NCBI GenBank assembly: GCA_022478985.1
Contig: JAKSZP010006732.1
Coordinates: 1 to 64,000, forward strand
From: Massospora cicadina
Lineage: Eukaryota > Entomophthoromycota > Entomophthoromycetes > Entomophthorales > Entomophthoraceae
Direction: 5' to 3'
DNA: 64,000 nt
A program made the translations under genes and the position numbers. Within the stretch, counting starts at the first letter, position 1; every line of letters begins with the position of its first letter. Positions 22,342-32,544 of the stretch are shown here, piece after piece. The notes beneath the pieces are model-generated. The model was not told the DNA's origin. It made no database searches and saw nothing but the letters and a program-made list of their open reading frames with translations.

Positions 22342-22895
22342 CACAGTGCTTTAAAAAGTTCTGGGACTAACGTTTTAAAGACATACTTTACATATAAAAA
22401 TAAGCTTTCTTTTATCATAATTTAAACGTACAACCTTTACCTCTCTATACATATTTATATTGCTAAAACAATTGTTAAAAGGTATGCAAATAGTTCCTAA
22501 TTTGTATAATCATGTTTAAACCAGCTGTCACATTCTTCTAAATTGTCTCTACTTTATCAAAAGAATGAACCTTCAGTGCCACCTTCAGATTAGAGAACAG
22601 AAAGAAGTCAGACAGAGCCAAATCTGGTGAATAGGGTGGATAATTATAATCTGAAGGTGGCACTGAAGGTTCATCCTTTTGATAAAGTAGAGACAATTCA
22701 GAAAAATGTGACAGCCGGTTTAAACATGGTTATAAAAAAGGAACTATTTACATACCTTTTAACAATTGTTTTAGCAATATAAATATGTATAGAGAGGGAA
22801 ATGTTGTACGTTTAAATTATGATAAAAGAAAGTTTATTTATTTGTAAAGTTGTGTCTTTAAAACGCTAGTACCAGAACTTTCTGAATGCACTGTG
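22342..22895. mobile_element. Mariner-derived foldback (MITE-like) palindrome
   Basis: Two arms of about 250 bp (22342-22593 and 22646-22895) are inverted copies of each other. The outer ends read CACAGTGCTTTAAAAAGTTC on the left and, inverted, CACAGTGCATTCAGAAAGTT on the right. TA dinucleotides flank both ends (22340-22341 and 22896-22897), as for Tc1/mariner insertions. The ~52-bp centre, read on minus, encodes YPPYSPDLALSDFFLF, the hallmark C-terminal block of mariner transposases. Reading continues into the left arm as NLKVALKVHSFDKVETI. The element is thus the 3' end of a mariner plus an inverted duplicate of its terminal 250 bp. It sits inside the G2 integrase gene. Confidence 0.85.
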
Positions 22896-23480
22896 TAATT
22901 CCACAATAATTCACCGATAAGGAAGCCCAATGCCCTTCAGCCTTTTGGACTTGTACCAGTAGCCCCACTAGGAACTGATAATTCAGTTTTGTTTATTTAA
23001 GGACCAGGCACACTTTACAAAACCTGAAAACCTGCGTGGCTAGTCCTTCCAATTGTAAGTGCGCCAAATTAGCTTTAGAGTTTTCGCGCTCCCAGGATAG
23101 CCAACAGTGATTCTGTCATAATGATCCAGAATGATTTCCATGTGAAGGGGTCTTGTGAGAACCCATAGGCGTCCCTGAAACCACATCATTTCGTCCTTCA
23201 CTTGGTACCCTCTAGAAATGTCTTCTTGATTTAACTTGCTCTTGACAATAACCATAAGATATTCTGCTGATAAGAACTATGAAAGGACCACCTTTTGAAC
23301 ATACCATATTTCTCTGCATTTTTCATATGAGCAAGCGCTGGCCCACAGGCTAAGAGAGAGGAAGTTGAGCCACAATCTTACCCAGCGTAATCACCACGTG
23401 GGTGTTGTGTACATCTACCTCCTTACATTTGGGAGATAGTGCAGGGTTCTGGCTCAAAGCATCATCCAAACCATTCTCCT
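22896..23480 (-). pseudogene. G2 (minus) H2C2 zinc finger and integrase start
   Basis: Minus translation near 23255-23040 gives YQVKDEMMWFQGRLWVLTRP, then ILDHYDRITVGYPGSAKT, the integrase N-terminal H2C2 region. The plus-strand copy reads YQVMDKMVWFQGRLWVPVGP (43988-44050) and HDGITIGHPGKA. One of the zinc-finger histidines is Tyr here. The coding sequence is split from its second half by the mariner palindrome. Confidence 0.7.
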
Positions 23481-23880
23481 TGCCCTTTATTAGATTTATA
23501 TGAAAACATAAATTGGGTCTTGGTCTCAAACCAGAAGGTTTACCATGGTATCAAGACATGAGGTGCGTGGTAGCACAAAAAGGCATGATAATTTTTAAAA
23601 AGTGTGGAATGATTGTGATGAAGCATGAATTGATGACACCAAAAGATAAGCTCCTCAACCACTGCCAATAACTCTTTGTCATAAACGGCGTAGTTTAACT
23701 CTGGCAGAAACATATTTTAATAAAAATTATGCCAGCGAATGCTCTATCAATTCTTTGCCTACTTGTAATAAAGCAGCTGTTATGGCGAAGTTGGAGGAAT
23801 CAGTAGCCATAATAAACTATCTTATGAGATTTACATGACAAGGAAGGACGTGAACAACTGTTGCACTTTACTGCTTGGAA
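23480..23880 (-). pseudogene. G2 (minus) RNase H
   Basis: Minus frame near 23490-23400 reads LIKGKENGLDDALSQNPALSP, matching FTKGKENGLEDALSRNPVLAP at 43696-43764. Upstream fragments around 23790-23620 correspond to the STDASNFALAT, DKELLAV and TDHHALLYY blocks of the plus copy but are heavily mutated. Confidence 0.65.
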
Positions 23881-24680
23881 GGCATCCTGTAAAACGGGGG
23901 ATAACTGGAACTTTTTCCACTTACTTTGTACAAAGAGCTACAACAACATAAAGATTTGGTGTGAATTTCTTAAGAAATGTACATGTTCCCAAAAACTCCT
24001 GAATTCCTTGACCAAAGTTGGGGTGGGCCACTCACAAGTTGCCCTCTCCTTGTCTGGAGTTATCATGTGGCCTTGATAAAACACGATGTTTCTAGGAAGG
24101 TGACCTGGGACTTAGAGAACTTGAATTTATTGATTTTTAGTGTAAGGTCAGATGCCCTTAAACTCTCTAATATTTGTCACAGATGTATAGCATGAGGCTC
24201 TAGATTAATGGGAAAGCACCAGAGTACCATCCATATAGGTCACCGCGCAAACACCCATCAGGTCCTCCAAGGTTGTATCTATATGACATTGAATGATAGC
24301 CGGGGCCTTTTTAAGACCAAAGGGCATAACCTGAAACTGAAAGATTCCTTTTTAAGTATGGAATGCGATATGCCACTCCTGGCCTTATTGATCCAGATAT
24401 GATTGAATGTATTTAGCTATCCAGATTGGAGATAACTTTTGCCTTATACACATAGCGAGCAATCTGGAGTCCACCGGGATGGGATGCAAATCTGGGACTG
24501 TAACGTTGGTTGGATTCCCATATTATATGCATGAGCGTAGATTACCATAGGGCTTCCTTACAAAGGGAAGTGGGTATCATACTGGGGAGGTGTGCTGAAT
24601 TATCGCGCCTTTGGATAACTGTTCTATAGCCCATATATCCAAGGCTGCATTCTCCCATATAGTCAAAGAGTAAATTAAGA
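23880..24680 (-). pseudogene. G2 (minus) reverse transcriptase
   Basis: Minus translation from about 24650 gives 'ENAALDIWAIEQLSKGAI' near 24630-24590, PFVRKPYGNLRSC near 24570, 'KGIFQFQVMPFGLKKAPAI' near 24340-24290 and AVTYMDGTLVLSH near 24250-24210. Where YMDD is expected it reads YMDG, so the catalytic pair is broken. Alignment with plus-copy blocks at 42494-43100 supports the call. Confidence 0.7.
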
Positions 24681-24689
24681 AGATATATG

Positions 24690-26030
24690 CACTCAATCAA
24701 CAGTGATCTTAAACTTGCAATTAAACTCAGAACGAGAAGGTTTTAAATTGGATGAAGCCACATAAAACAAAGATTCCATACCCCCCAAACAGGAAGGTAG
24801 AAGTACCTCCAGTGAGGGCTTCAACAATGGATTGAGACTGAGGGTGTGGATACTGGGCCAATGGGGCAAATTGCCCTGGAAGTTAGCCTCAGACAAAGGA
24901 ACAATTAATGTATGACCATTCTTTAATGTTAGGATATGTTATTGTCTTTCAAGTTGTTCCTGATGTCAAACCTTTGCGACCACTCTACTCCCAAAATAAT
25001 GGGTTACAAGAGGTTTTTAAAATACCATCTAGTACTAAAAAAGAGGTTCTTAAAAGCTTGGAAACGATCTGTCAAAATATACTTGCCCACTTGATAATCT
25101 ACTAATACTAGTACCTTCATGGTGGGAATACATTGAGAAGTTACTCCCTTAACCATACCACCCAGCAAGTAACTAAGATCAAGTTAGTCAGCTAGGTATT
25201 GGTCAATGAAATTCTTAGACGCTTCAGTATCCATTAAGATAGTAGTGCTAATTTTACCTGAAGGGTATGACAGGGTAGCAGATAGCAAAAAAACACATAA
25301 TGATCCTTATTCATAGCAGACTACGCCAAAACTTTACCACCAAAATATTCTTCATGCATAATCACGTCTCCAGGGTGCGTTTCTGCATTTATAGAATGGA
25401 GAGGGATATTGGTCTCTCTTACTACTGAAGCCATATATCCAACCATAACTTCAGCAACTGCATAAACGTTTTTATATTGTATTTGTAACTCCCTTTCCAC
25501 ATCCTGGGTTCTGAGGATCATTGTGGTGGTTAAGTTTGTGTTTTCTGGGTTAATATTATACACTGGAATATGTTCCATATATGAGCCATTAGAGAATGAA
25601 TATAATTAGGTTGTATATATGGAACGCCGTTTTAAAATGCATTTTTTGTCGCAAATACTCTATTCCTATCTGGGCAACAGGTTGTCTGATGTTATCTAGG
25701 ATCATCACCACCAGGCAATTTTTGAGAAGCCTACACCATATTAAGTGGTGCCAAAGTAACCCAATTCATTTGAATCAATTTTATTAATCTTGGAGGAAAG
25801 TTAGTAAAACTTAACTCTCAGACCGTAAAGCATCCATATACACCAGGTATGAGCAAGCGGGAGGTTTTTTTCCAGTTGGAGGTAGCAAAATATCGCCAAG
25901 ATGCTGAAACCTTTGGTGAAAAAAGTAATCAGTGGTGAGCCCCACCGCGGCTATGACCAAAAGCTGGCGCACACCGTTTGAACTTTGTAAAAGTTCCACA
26001 TGAAAAAAATTCATGCATGTAAAGTAAAGA
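24690..26030 (-). pseudogene. G2 (minus) gag C-terminus and protease
   Basis: 25578-25321 (minus) is open and reads ...QIQYKNVYAVAEVMVGYMAS, homologous to LLQYKNVYATAEDIMGYVAS at 41736-41796 in the plus copy. The protease follows near 25245-25205 with ILMDTEASKNFID, where DTG has become DTE. The segment 24896-24693 (SEANFQGNLPHWPSIHTLSL) matches EANLQGDLPHWPNIHTLSL at 42299-42355, a linker between protease and RT. No CCHC knuckle was found. Confidence 0.65.
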
Positions 26031-26044
26031 GTTTGGTTGACTAA

Positions 26045-26898
26045 TGTTAGGAGAGTTTCTATAACTCTACCATTCCCAGCATGGTATTACATGGTGCACA
26101 GGGCCCACGCCAGGGAACTAGTCGTTAATACTAAGGTACTTGAGCCCAGTATAGGTTGCTTGAGCTAGAATAAATCCAGGTCAATAATGGTTATCAGATG
26201 GAATACTCGAAAGGGAACCATGCAGTGCTCAGAGTGGTAGTGTATAGGCGCCCTAGGCTGAAGGGAACCTGGGCGGCCCAACGGTGCACAGCGGATAGAT
26301 TTAGAGTAGTTAAAATTAATGGTAAATGTTGCGCAAGAACTCCTCAAAGAGGTCTGAGCACAGGATCATCCAAGATAACATATTTAAAAATGGTGTACTA
26401 GCGAAGGGGTTTATTATAAAAAGAAGTCAACCAACGAGAAAGATTGGTCTTAACAAAAGAGATTTAAGGTAATTTGGGAAAACAATCAATTGAAGAAAGT
26501 GGGTCTAAGCCAAAGTGCACCAATAGACGCACACTTCCATCAGGCAATAAACTTTACTTGGTAATTGACTGAACTTGGGTAATTGATTGTAGGAAAGGCC
26601 AACCTGAGCTGTAAATTTTGAAATCTAACAGGTTTCAAGACCCCATTCACCTAGAAACTGAACTGAACCATTTCAAATAAAACAAAGTTGGTTCTTTTTA
26701 ACGCACCTGCTGTTATGCAGATCAGAACTTCCTTTGCATCCCTAGGACCAACCTGGGCATACATCGCCTTCACCCAGCGTTGATCCAAGGTTTCTTGAGG
26801 CTAGGTTTGGCCAGCCAACTTCACCTTTTTGGCTTTCTGATATGCAGCTTTGTCCTTAGTATTTGTCCCCATGATAATGTCATTTTTAAGCCATGCCA
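26045..26898 (-). repeat. G2 (minus) 5' LTR
   Basis: On plus it starts TGTTAGGAGAGTTTCTATAA, the inverse of the LTR 3' end in the plus copy (TATAAACACTCTCCTGTCA). It matches the 3' LTR of the same element (20502-21295) through CACCCAGCGTTGATCCAAGG (26772-26791). The right end at ~26898 is approximate. Confidence 0.75.
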
Positions 26899-27419
26899 GT
26901 CATACATAAGGTTAAAGTCCTGGACATAATTGATACCAGCTCACCAGTTAATGTTATTTTCTCCTGGCTTATCCAAAAGATAAAAATGGCTCCTGACTTA
27001 TCCATGAGGCTAAATATGGAATAGCAGATAGTCAGTCTACTAAGGCGATTTTGCATATTCTGCCTTACTCTTCACTTTGGGAAACTCTTAATTACTGCCC
27101 TCTCATTGCATTAGAAAACAATACTTATAAGTTGCTTATTGGTGTTTAACTGATGTGGGAGTTTAACTTCATCACACACAAGGAAAAATACCTGTCTCTA
27201 TTATGATATCATATTCTGTTAATATTAAAACTCCCCATAAAAAATAAAGGAGTTCCTAGAAAATGGACATGCTTCCTTGAATACCCATCCTCCATTTGCA
27301 AAATTGAGTACCAAGTCTTAGGGGGAAAACTAGGTTACCCCCTAAAGGAAGTGAATGACGAATAGGGGATCCCTCTTTATACTCCTCATTCTATTAAGAT
27401 ACTCTCATGCTCACAAGTT
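26899..27419. other. Unassigned spacer between G2 and G3
   Basis: If G2 inserted into the E1 3' LTR, the remainder of that LTR should start here. I could not see a convincing match to 8131-9000. It could equally be the leader or gag of G3. Confidence 0.3.
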
Positions 27420-28640
27420 ATTGTAGATACAAGGATTCAGAATCTTACCCCTCCTAATCAAATTTTGATGCTTAGTGGACACCCAAACCCATTATCAAGG
27501 AAGCGTTGAACTTTCTGGGGATTTTGGATTCTGCCTACAGTAAATCTATCTGTATTCTATTAGGGAATTTAACCACTAAAACTCTCCAGGTCCCACAGCA
27601 TGCCCCTATTTCTTATGGTAAAAGATGTCCCATTAAGAGTATTGCCGATGTAATTGTTTTGGCTAGTTACAGGATTTAGGATTTGATCATTTAACCACCA
27701 TAGCTTTGATTGACAGTTGAATTAAAAATAATCTTACCTAAAAAACCCTAAGTTCTTGAAAACCTTCTTGAGGAATATGGCAAGTTTTTCAGGATTAAGT
27801 GACTATGGGAAAACGTCCAGGGTAATATATCAAATCAAAATTGCAGACCACCCTCCATCTAAATCCCAACCATATCAAGATCCAAAATGGAGGAAGTCAA
27901 GTCGACTTAAAGTTACAGCAACTATTGGAGGCCAGGTTACTTGTGCTTTCCAAAAGCCCATGGGCTTAACCACTCCTATTAATTAGTAAAAAAGATGGTG
28001 GCCAACGGGTTGTTATGGATTATTGCTGCCTCAACTCTATTACTTGTAAAAGATAGTTATCCCCTGCTGCGTATAGATGACTCTTTATGCTTAATGTTGG
28101 TTTTCCAGTATTTCTCATCTATGGATCACTCCAGTGGATACTTGCAAGTAGATTTGTCACAATTAGATCAGGTAAAATGCGCACTTGTCACAAGTGAAGG
28201 ACTATTTGAGCCCACTCAAATGCCTCAGGGATTATCTAACGCCCCGCTACCTTTCAACACGCTATGGACGGACTACTAGGCGTATTAAATGCTATGCGTA
28301 CTAGTTTATCTTGATGTTATTTCCTTTTTTTCAATGACCTTTACTGAACATCTAGATCACTTCAGGTTAGTTTTTCAACGGTTAAGGCAATTATCATTAG
28401 ACTAAAGCCATTGAAATGCTCTTTCTTTTAGAGTAAATGGATTTTTTGGGTCATAAGGTCATTGAAGACGGAATATTCACTATTGATGATAAGCTCTTGG
28501 CTATTGCTAAAATAACTCCCCCTAAATCCCTACAAGATTACAAGTTTTCCTAGGAATGGTGGGCTATTATCACCAATTTATCCCCATTTTTCAGGCAACT
28601 TCAAGCCTCTGGTGTATCTACTGATAAAAGGAATACACTT
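27420..28640 (+). pseudogene. G3 gypsy protease/reverse transcriptase
   Basis: RT blocks: SKKDGGQRVVMDYCCLNSIT (27988-28050), QMPQGLSNAP (28219-28248; usual PFGL..AP), and VYLDVISFFSMTFTEHLDHF (28297-28360) where the catalytic YLDD reads YLDV. The downstream DKLLAIAK-like, FLGMVGYYHQFIP stretch (28545-28590) is the usual RT thumb motif. Upstream, 27756-27986 (open) covers the segment before RT. No chromodomain was found downstream, so G3 belongs to a different gypsy lineage from E1, G1 and G2. Confidence 0.75.
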
Positions 28641-28990
28641 TAAGTGGAGAGAAGAGCAACATCCGGCCACAACCTGCTATGTGTTTCTCTCTACTACTCT
28701 CCAGTACTTGTTCATCTAAATTTTGATAAACCCTTCCTCCTCTTTACTAATGATTGTGACATAGCCATCGTAGCCATACTAATCCAGCATGATGAGAACT
28801 TAGTAGACCATCCCATCGCCTACTACATCAAGACCTTATCTAAAGCTGAACTTAATTATATAGTTACAGAACACAAATGCTTGAAAGTATTGTTGGTTAT
28901 TAAGCATGTCCAGCCTTATATATAAAGGACTCATTTAACTATAACTACTGACTATGCTTCCCAGTGATGGCTATAGTAGGTGAAGGACTT
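28640..28990 (+). pseudogene. G3 RNase H domain, one open frame
   Basis: 28644-28925 is open without a stop and reads FDKPFLLFTNDCDIAIVAIL (usual ...L.TDAS..G.GA.L), then TLSKAELNYIVTEHKCLKV (catalytic Glu block) and IKHVQPYI. TITTDYASQ-WL follows at 28940-28972, with the last Asp. The first Asp of TDAS reads ND in this copy (the Asn-Asp pair keeps one Asp). Confidence 0.8.
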
Positions 28991-29379
28991 GATGGGAGGT
29001 CAGTTTAATGGCGTTAAAAATTTCAAAACTACGACTTTTCCATCATCCATTGACCAGGGCAATACATCAAAACCCGGATTGCATATCTAGGCTTCCCATT
29101 TTAACTATCACAGACCCTGAAGAGGATCGAATTTATGACCTCTTAACTAACCACAGTTATGGAAGGACGAGTCCCTGAGCCTCTGAAAAGAATTAGCGAA
29201 AAGCTCAGAAAATCAAATCAATAATGTCATTTGCAAACTGGTTTCTAAACAATGAGTGCCTTATGTAAGAACATTGGCTTGAACTGATTTCATAGAGGGA
29301 CGTCAGTAAGTTGGCCATGGGGAATTCAGAAAACCTACCAGTGGCTTAAAACTTAATTTATTTGAGACGAATTGCTTAT

Positions 29380-30110
29380 TTCTAACAGGATGTATTGGAG
29401 TCCTGTCTGGTATATAAAAGCCAATCCAGACCTAATCCCCACTCTCAACATCCAGTGGTCCCACCCTGTGAACCATTCCATATTATTAGCATTGATTTTG
29501 TGGGACCTCTTCCTAGAGCCTTCAATGGACATCAGTTCTTCCTAGCCGTGGACCATCTAACTAAGTTGATCAAAGCCATATCACTCCCCATCGCTTCAGC
29601 AAATGCCACCGCCACATTTTTTATAATAGCATTATCACCCAACATGGGTGCCCTAACATCATTTTTTCTAATAATGGACAAAATTTCCGCTCAACGCTAG
29701 AGAAAGATTAAGCTGACCTGATAGGAAACACTTAGGTATTCTCCACCCCCTACCATCCTGCAACCAATGGAATGGTAGTACGAATAAATGGCACTCTAAC
29801 TTTAACCCTTTATAAAATGGCTATGGCTGATCCCATTCATTGGCCCCAAGATCTGCTTAATTCAATTCTGGCCTTTCAGATTAATTACCATCAAATTGCT
29901 AAGATTTCACCATTCAAAGCGTTGTATGGCAGAAATCCCCATACTCCTTACAAAGTCCAAACGATTCTTGACCAAGCTTCCCCTGAAGTCTCTATTTTAA
30001 GTATTGCAAATGAAATCATAAGACTTCAGGCCCTGGCTCCAAAAAACCTGTCTGCCACAACCAGTAGATAAACTGCTCAATTTAACGATAAGCATGATAC
30101 CATAAACACC
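29380..30110 (+). pseudogene. G3 integrase core
   Basis: 29395-29700 is open. It reads PPCEPFHIISIDFVGPLPRA and then FFLAVDHLTKLIKAISLPIA, the first integrase catalytic block (Asp in IDFVG). The second block is degenerate (FSNNGQNF-like in a shifted frame near 29662-29690). 29772-30071 gives ISPFKALYGRNPHTPYKVQT, the stretch after the third catalytic Glu. Frameshifts fall near 29640 and 29700. Confidence 0.8.
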
Positions 30111-30311
30111 TTCCAACCAGGTGGCCTCATCCTATTCTACCATCACCAGCCTGGAGGTCATGTTCACAAAATAGCACAAACTTTCCTGGGCCTTATCAAA
30201 TCATATTTAGATAGGGCAGTGAAAACTCAATTGTAGAGATCATTCATGGTACAGTTGTAAACTTCATACATAGCCATTTTCTCCTTCCCTTTTCCCCCCT
30301 GTGCCAAGATC

Positions 30312-30324
30312 TAGAGGGGGTTAT
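30312..30324 (+). promoter_or_regulatory. G3 polypurine tract
   Basis: TAGAGGGGGTTAT is directly followed by TGTCAGG, the probable start of the 3' LTR. It lies ~200 bases after the end of integrase-like sequence. Confidence 0.6.
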
Positions 30325-31010
30325 TGTCAGGAATCCTACCTGAACGGCTGATTCAGATGTGTCAGATGACAGGAATCAATCCTGAACTGACCAAAAACCC
30401 CAAACTTCTGTTTGGGACAATCCCCGACAAAAGTTGACAATTATTAAAGTTGGAGATCAAAATTGATTAATATTAAAAGCCAAACTTTTGTCAGGGACAA
30501 TCCCCAACGAAAGTTGACCATTATCAAAGTTAGATCTTAACCCTGACTAACAGGTTGAATAATGCTCCTTTGGATCCACCCAACCTCAGGGTTCAAACCC
30601 AAGTCATGAGATGAACTTGAGAAAATCAACTAAGATAATTGGGATTTTACCAAATTCCTGATTCATTTAATTTATTATATTTAGCTTGGGCTGCTTAAAT
30701 TTTTACTTCAAAACGCCTCCTTAATTCCCTTAAATAGCAGAATTAAGATAATAAATTTATGCTTTTTATCCTTTTCGCAATTTTAAGTAAAAATTGTTAT
30801 ATTTTTATTAGGAATTGTATCTCCAAATGTTTTATCTGGAAAAAGAATTTTTGACCGTGCTAAGCAAAATCAGGCAATCTAACACCCTGGACCTCATGTC
30901 CCCTGGACTCAAATTATTGAGGGATACGAGTTATTGCACTCATGGTCCCAACACTACTATGAGGTATGCGCCCTTTGGGCTTTGACCCCATAGATTTTGG
31001 ATCAATTTTT
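30325..31010 (+). repeat. G3 3' LTR (end approximate)
   Basis: Starts TGTCAGGAATCC after the purine tract, at the place where a gypsy 3' LTR should be. No matching 5' LTR was found upstream of G3 in this window, so the right end is a guess. Confidence 0.45.
30400..30555 (+). repeat. Two ~80-bp tandem repeats in the G3 LTR
   Basis: Unit 1 is 30400-30479 and unit 2 is 30480-30555. Both carry CCAAACTT.TGT, GGGACAATCCCC.AC, AAAGTTGAC and AT.AAAGTT in the same order. Repeats of this type in an LTR may be promoter or enhancer units, but that is inference. Confidence 0.75.
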
Positions 31011-31199
31011 AAACTGGAATTTTTTTAATGAATAAAGCCATTGTCAAGTGCACCTAAAGATTTGACACTTAATTCCATGTATACTTAATGTGAAAGCCCA
31101 TTGGGCCTCATTTCCAAGGTTATAAGGTATTTTGACTTAAATTTCAAGGACTCAGCGCATTGACTTAATTAAGTCCTTCCAGCTCATGGGGGTGGCAGT

Positions 31200-31431
31200 T
31201 TACAATGATTTTGGTGAAAATTTTCCTGTGCTCGCCACATTAATTTGGATGAGGCAAGTGCAGGGCTGGGAGAGGAATCTTTAGAGGGAGAGCTGTTACC
31301 CAGAGCTCATCTACCACATGGGCTAGATTGCCCTGTGTGAAGAGAGGGACAGCTGCCCTTTTTGGACCCTTTTTATTAGGAAATGGGAAAAATGCCTGTT
31401 CCATGCAGAGTGGTTGCTCCCCAGACTTACA
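31200..31431 (-). repeat. G1-type LTR fragment, minus strand
   Basis: Reverse-complement match to the first ~230 bp of the G1 LTR. On plus it has GAGCTCATCTACCACATGGG, GATTGCCCTGTGTGAA, GACCCTTTTTATTAGGAAAT, and ends CCCCAGACTTACA, the inverse of the LTR start TGTAAGTCTGG. It is the remnant of another G1 insertion or a truncated solo LTR. Confidence 0.75.
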
Positions 31432-31494
31432 GTGATATTTCAATATGAAGCTGAGGGAGCAGCCACCCCAGTGCTTATTGCAATCAGATTATTG

Positions 31495-32544
31495 ATTTTG
31501 AACAAACAGAACTAAAATACTTTAACAAGTAGAGTGTCTGGTCTTTATTTATGCTTGTAGACTAAATTTTGTTTACATTCATGGGGTTCATTTTGCTGGC
31601 ATAACAGACCATGCTTACATATGCTGATTCTAGAATCAAACGGAGCTGAAAAAGGCTGCAGGACCAATGGTCTCTGAATATACAGGCTTAAAACTTTAAA
31701 TTTAGCACTGTCCTGATGTAAAGTATCAAAACGCTGATGAGTTATCTTTTTTCCCACCATAGACTTAGTAACCAATGCAGCCAATGATTTATCTGGTTGA
31801 TGGCTAGACCAATACTATGACTACAAACCCCTGGAATTTTAGCGCTCCTTGGAAAATATATGGAAGCATTTTTTATAATTTAAATCTTTATAAAGTGATC
31901 AACAATAAATAACCTTCCATACCCTGACTAATGGTGCTAGCTGATAACATTATTGTAGCTCACAAGGTAACAGGCCATGTGAGCTTTAAAAAGACGCTTG
32001 ATCTGTTAAAACAGCCTACTGTTGGCAATGAAGTTCTTTAATATTAATGAGTCTCTCCTGTGTTTCAAGGAATGCTAAGCGGGGCAGCCCTTATTTTAGC
32101 ACTTTCCAACATTTAATTAAACCCAACTGTGATTGTCATCTCGTCTCTATTGACATTGTGAGTCCTTTGGTCAGTAGTCTAGGTCATTTTTGAATATATA
32201 AGTGGCCATAAATCACCTCATTAGTTTGGTGGAAGACAAAGCAGTCATGGATTTAGAGGCCACAACTACAGCTAAGTTTGTCCTTGAAGATATTATTTAT
32301 TGGCGTAGATTCTCTGAGTTTTTATTATTTTAATGGGAAGTTATTACAACCTGGTTTAATTCTAAACTCAATGATCTTAAGGTATACAAGGGACATTTTA
32401 TAAACCCTATCAACATTGAGGCTGATGGAACCATGAAACAAGTAAACTTTACTCTTGTTGGTATTATACAAGAGATAATCATGCTGAAGGCATCTAGCTG
32501 GTACCTTTTTTGCCTTCCGTCATTTTTTCCTGTAATATTTTATT
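31495..32544 (+). pseudogene. E4 gypsy RNase H and integrase, part 1
   Basis: Near 31540-31610 the frame reads FIYACRLNFVYIHGVHFAGI, TDHA (RNase H last Asp block). Then GPMVSEYTGLKL and HCPDVKYQNADELSFF follow (31660-31750), close to the gypsy form. 31985-32010 reads KTLDLLKQ (H2C2 region). 32138-32180 reads LVSIDIVSPLVSSLGHF (first integrase Asp block). 32230-32320 reads VEDKAVMDLEATTTAKFVLE and DIIY. The last part, FFAFRHFF, stops at 32544 where B4 enters. Frames change several times. Confidence 0.75.
32529..32544. repeat. Target-site duplication of B4, left copy
   Basis: CCTGTAATATTTTATT, identical to 34467-34482. Confidence 0.9.

Larger units (their letters stand above)
13396..26898 (-). 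mobile_element. G2 chromovirus, minus strand, split by G1
   Basis: This is a Ty3/gypsy element read right to left. The 5' LTR is 26045-26898. Gag/protease remnants lie at 25120-26030, RT at 23880-24680, RNase H at 23480-23880 and integrase at 21380-23480. The polypurine tract is at 21296-21318. The 3' LTR is 21295 down to 13396, with G1 (13495-20501) inserted in it. Without G1 the element is about 6.5 kb, close to the plus-strand G2 copy at 40310-46289 (5.98 kb). The two copies share LTR and protein blocks throughout. Confidence 0.75.

Noticed and set aside
22330..22900. Large inverted repeat as a possible replication origin or terminator
   Set aside because: The flanking TA dinucleotides and the transposase fragment in the centre explain it better as a mariner-derived transposon.
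30586..30610. GGTTCAAACCC, a B-box-like sequence
   Set aside because: It lies inside the G3 LTR, with no A-box or tRNA fold that I can draw around it.
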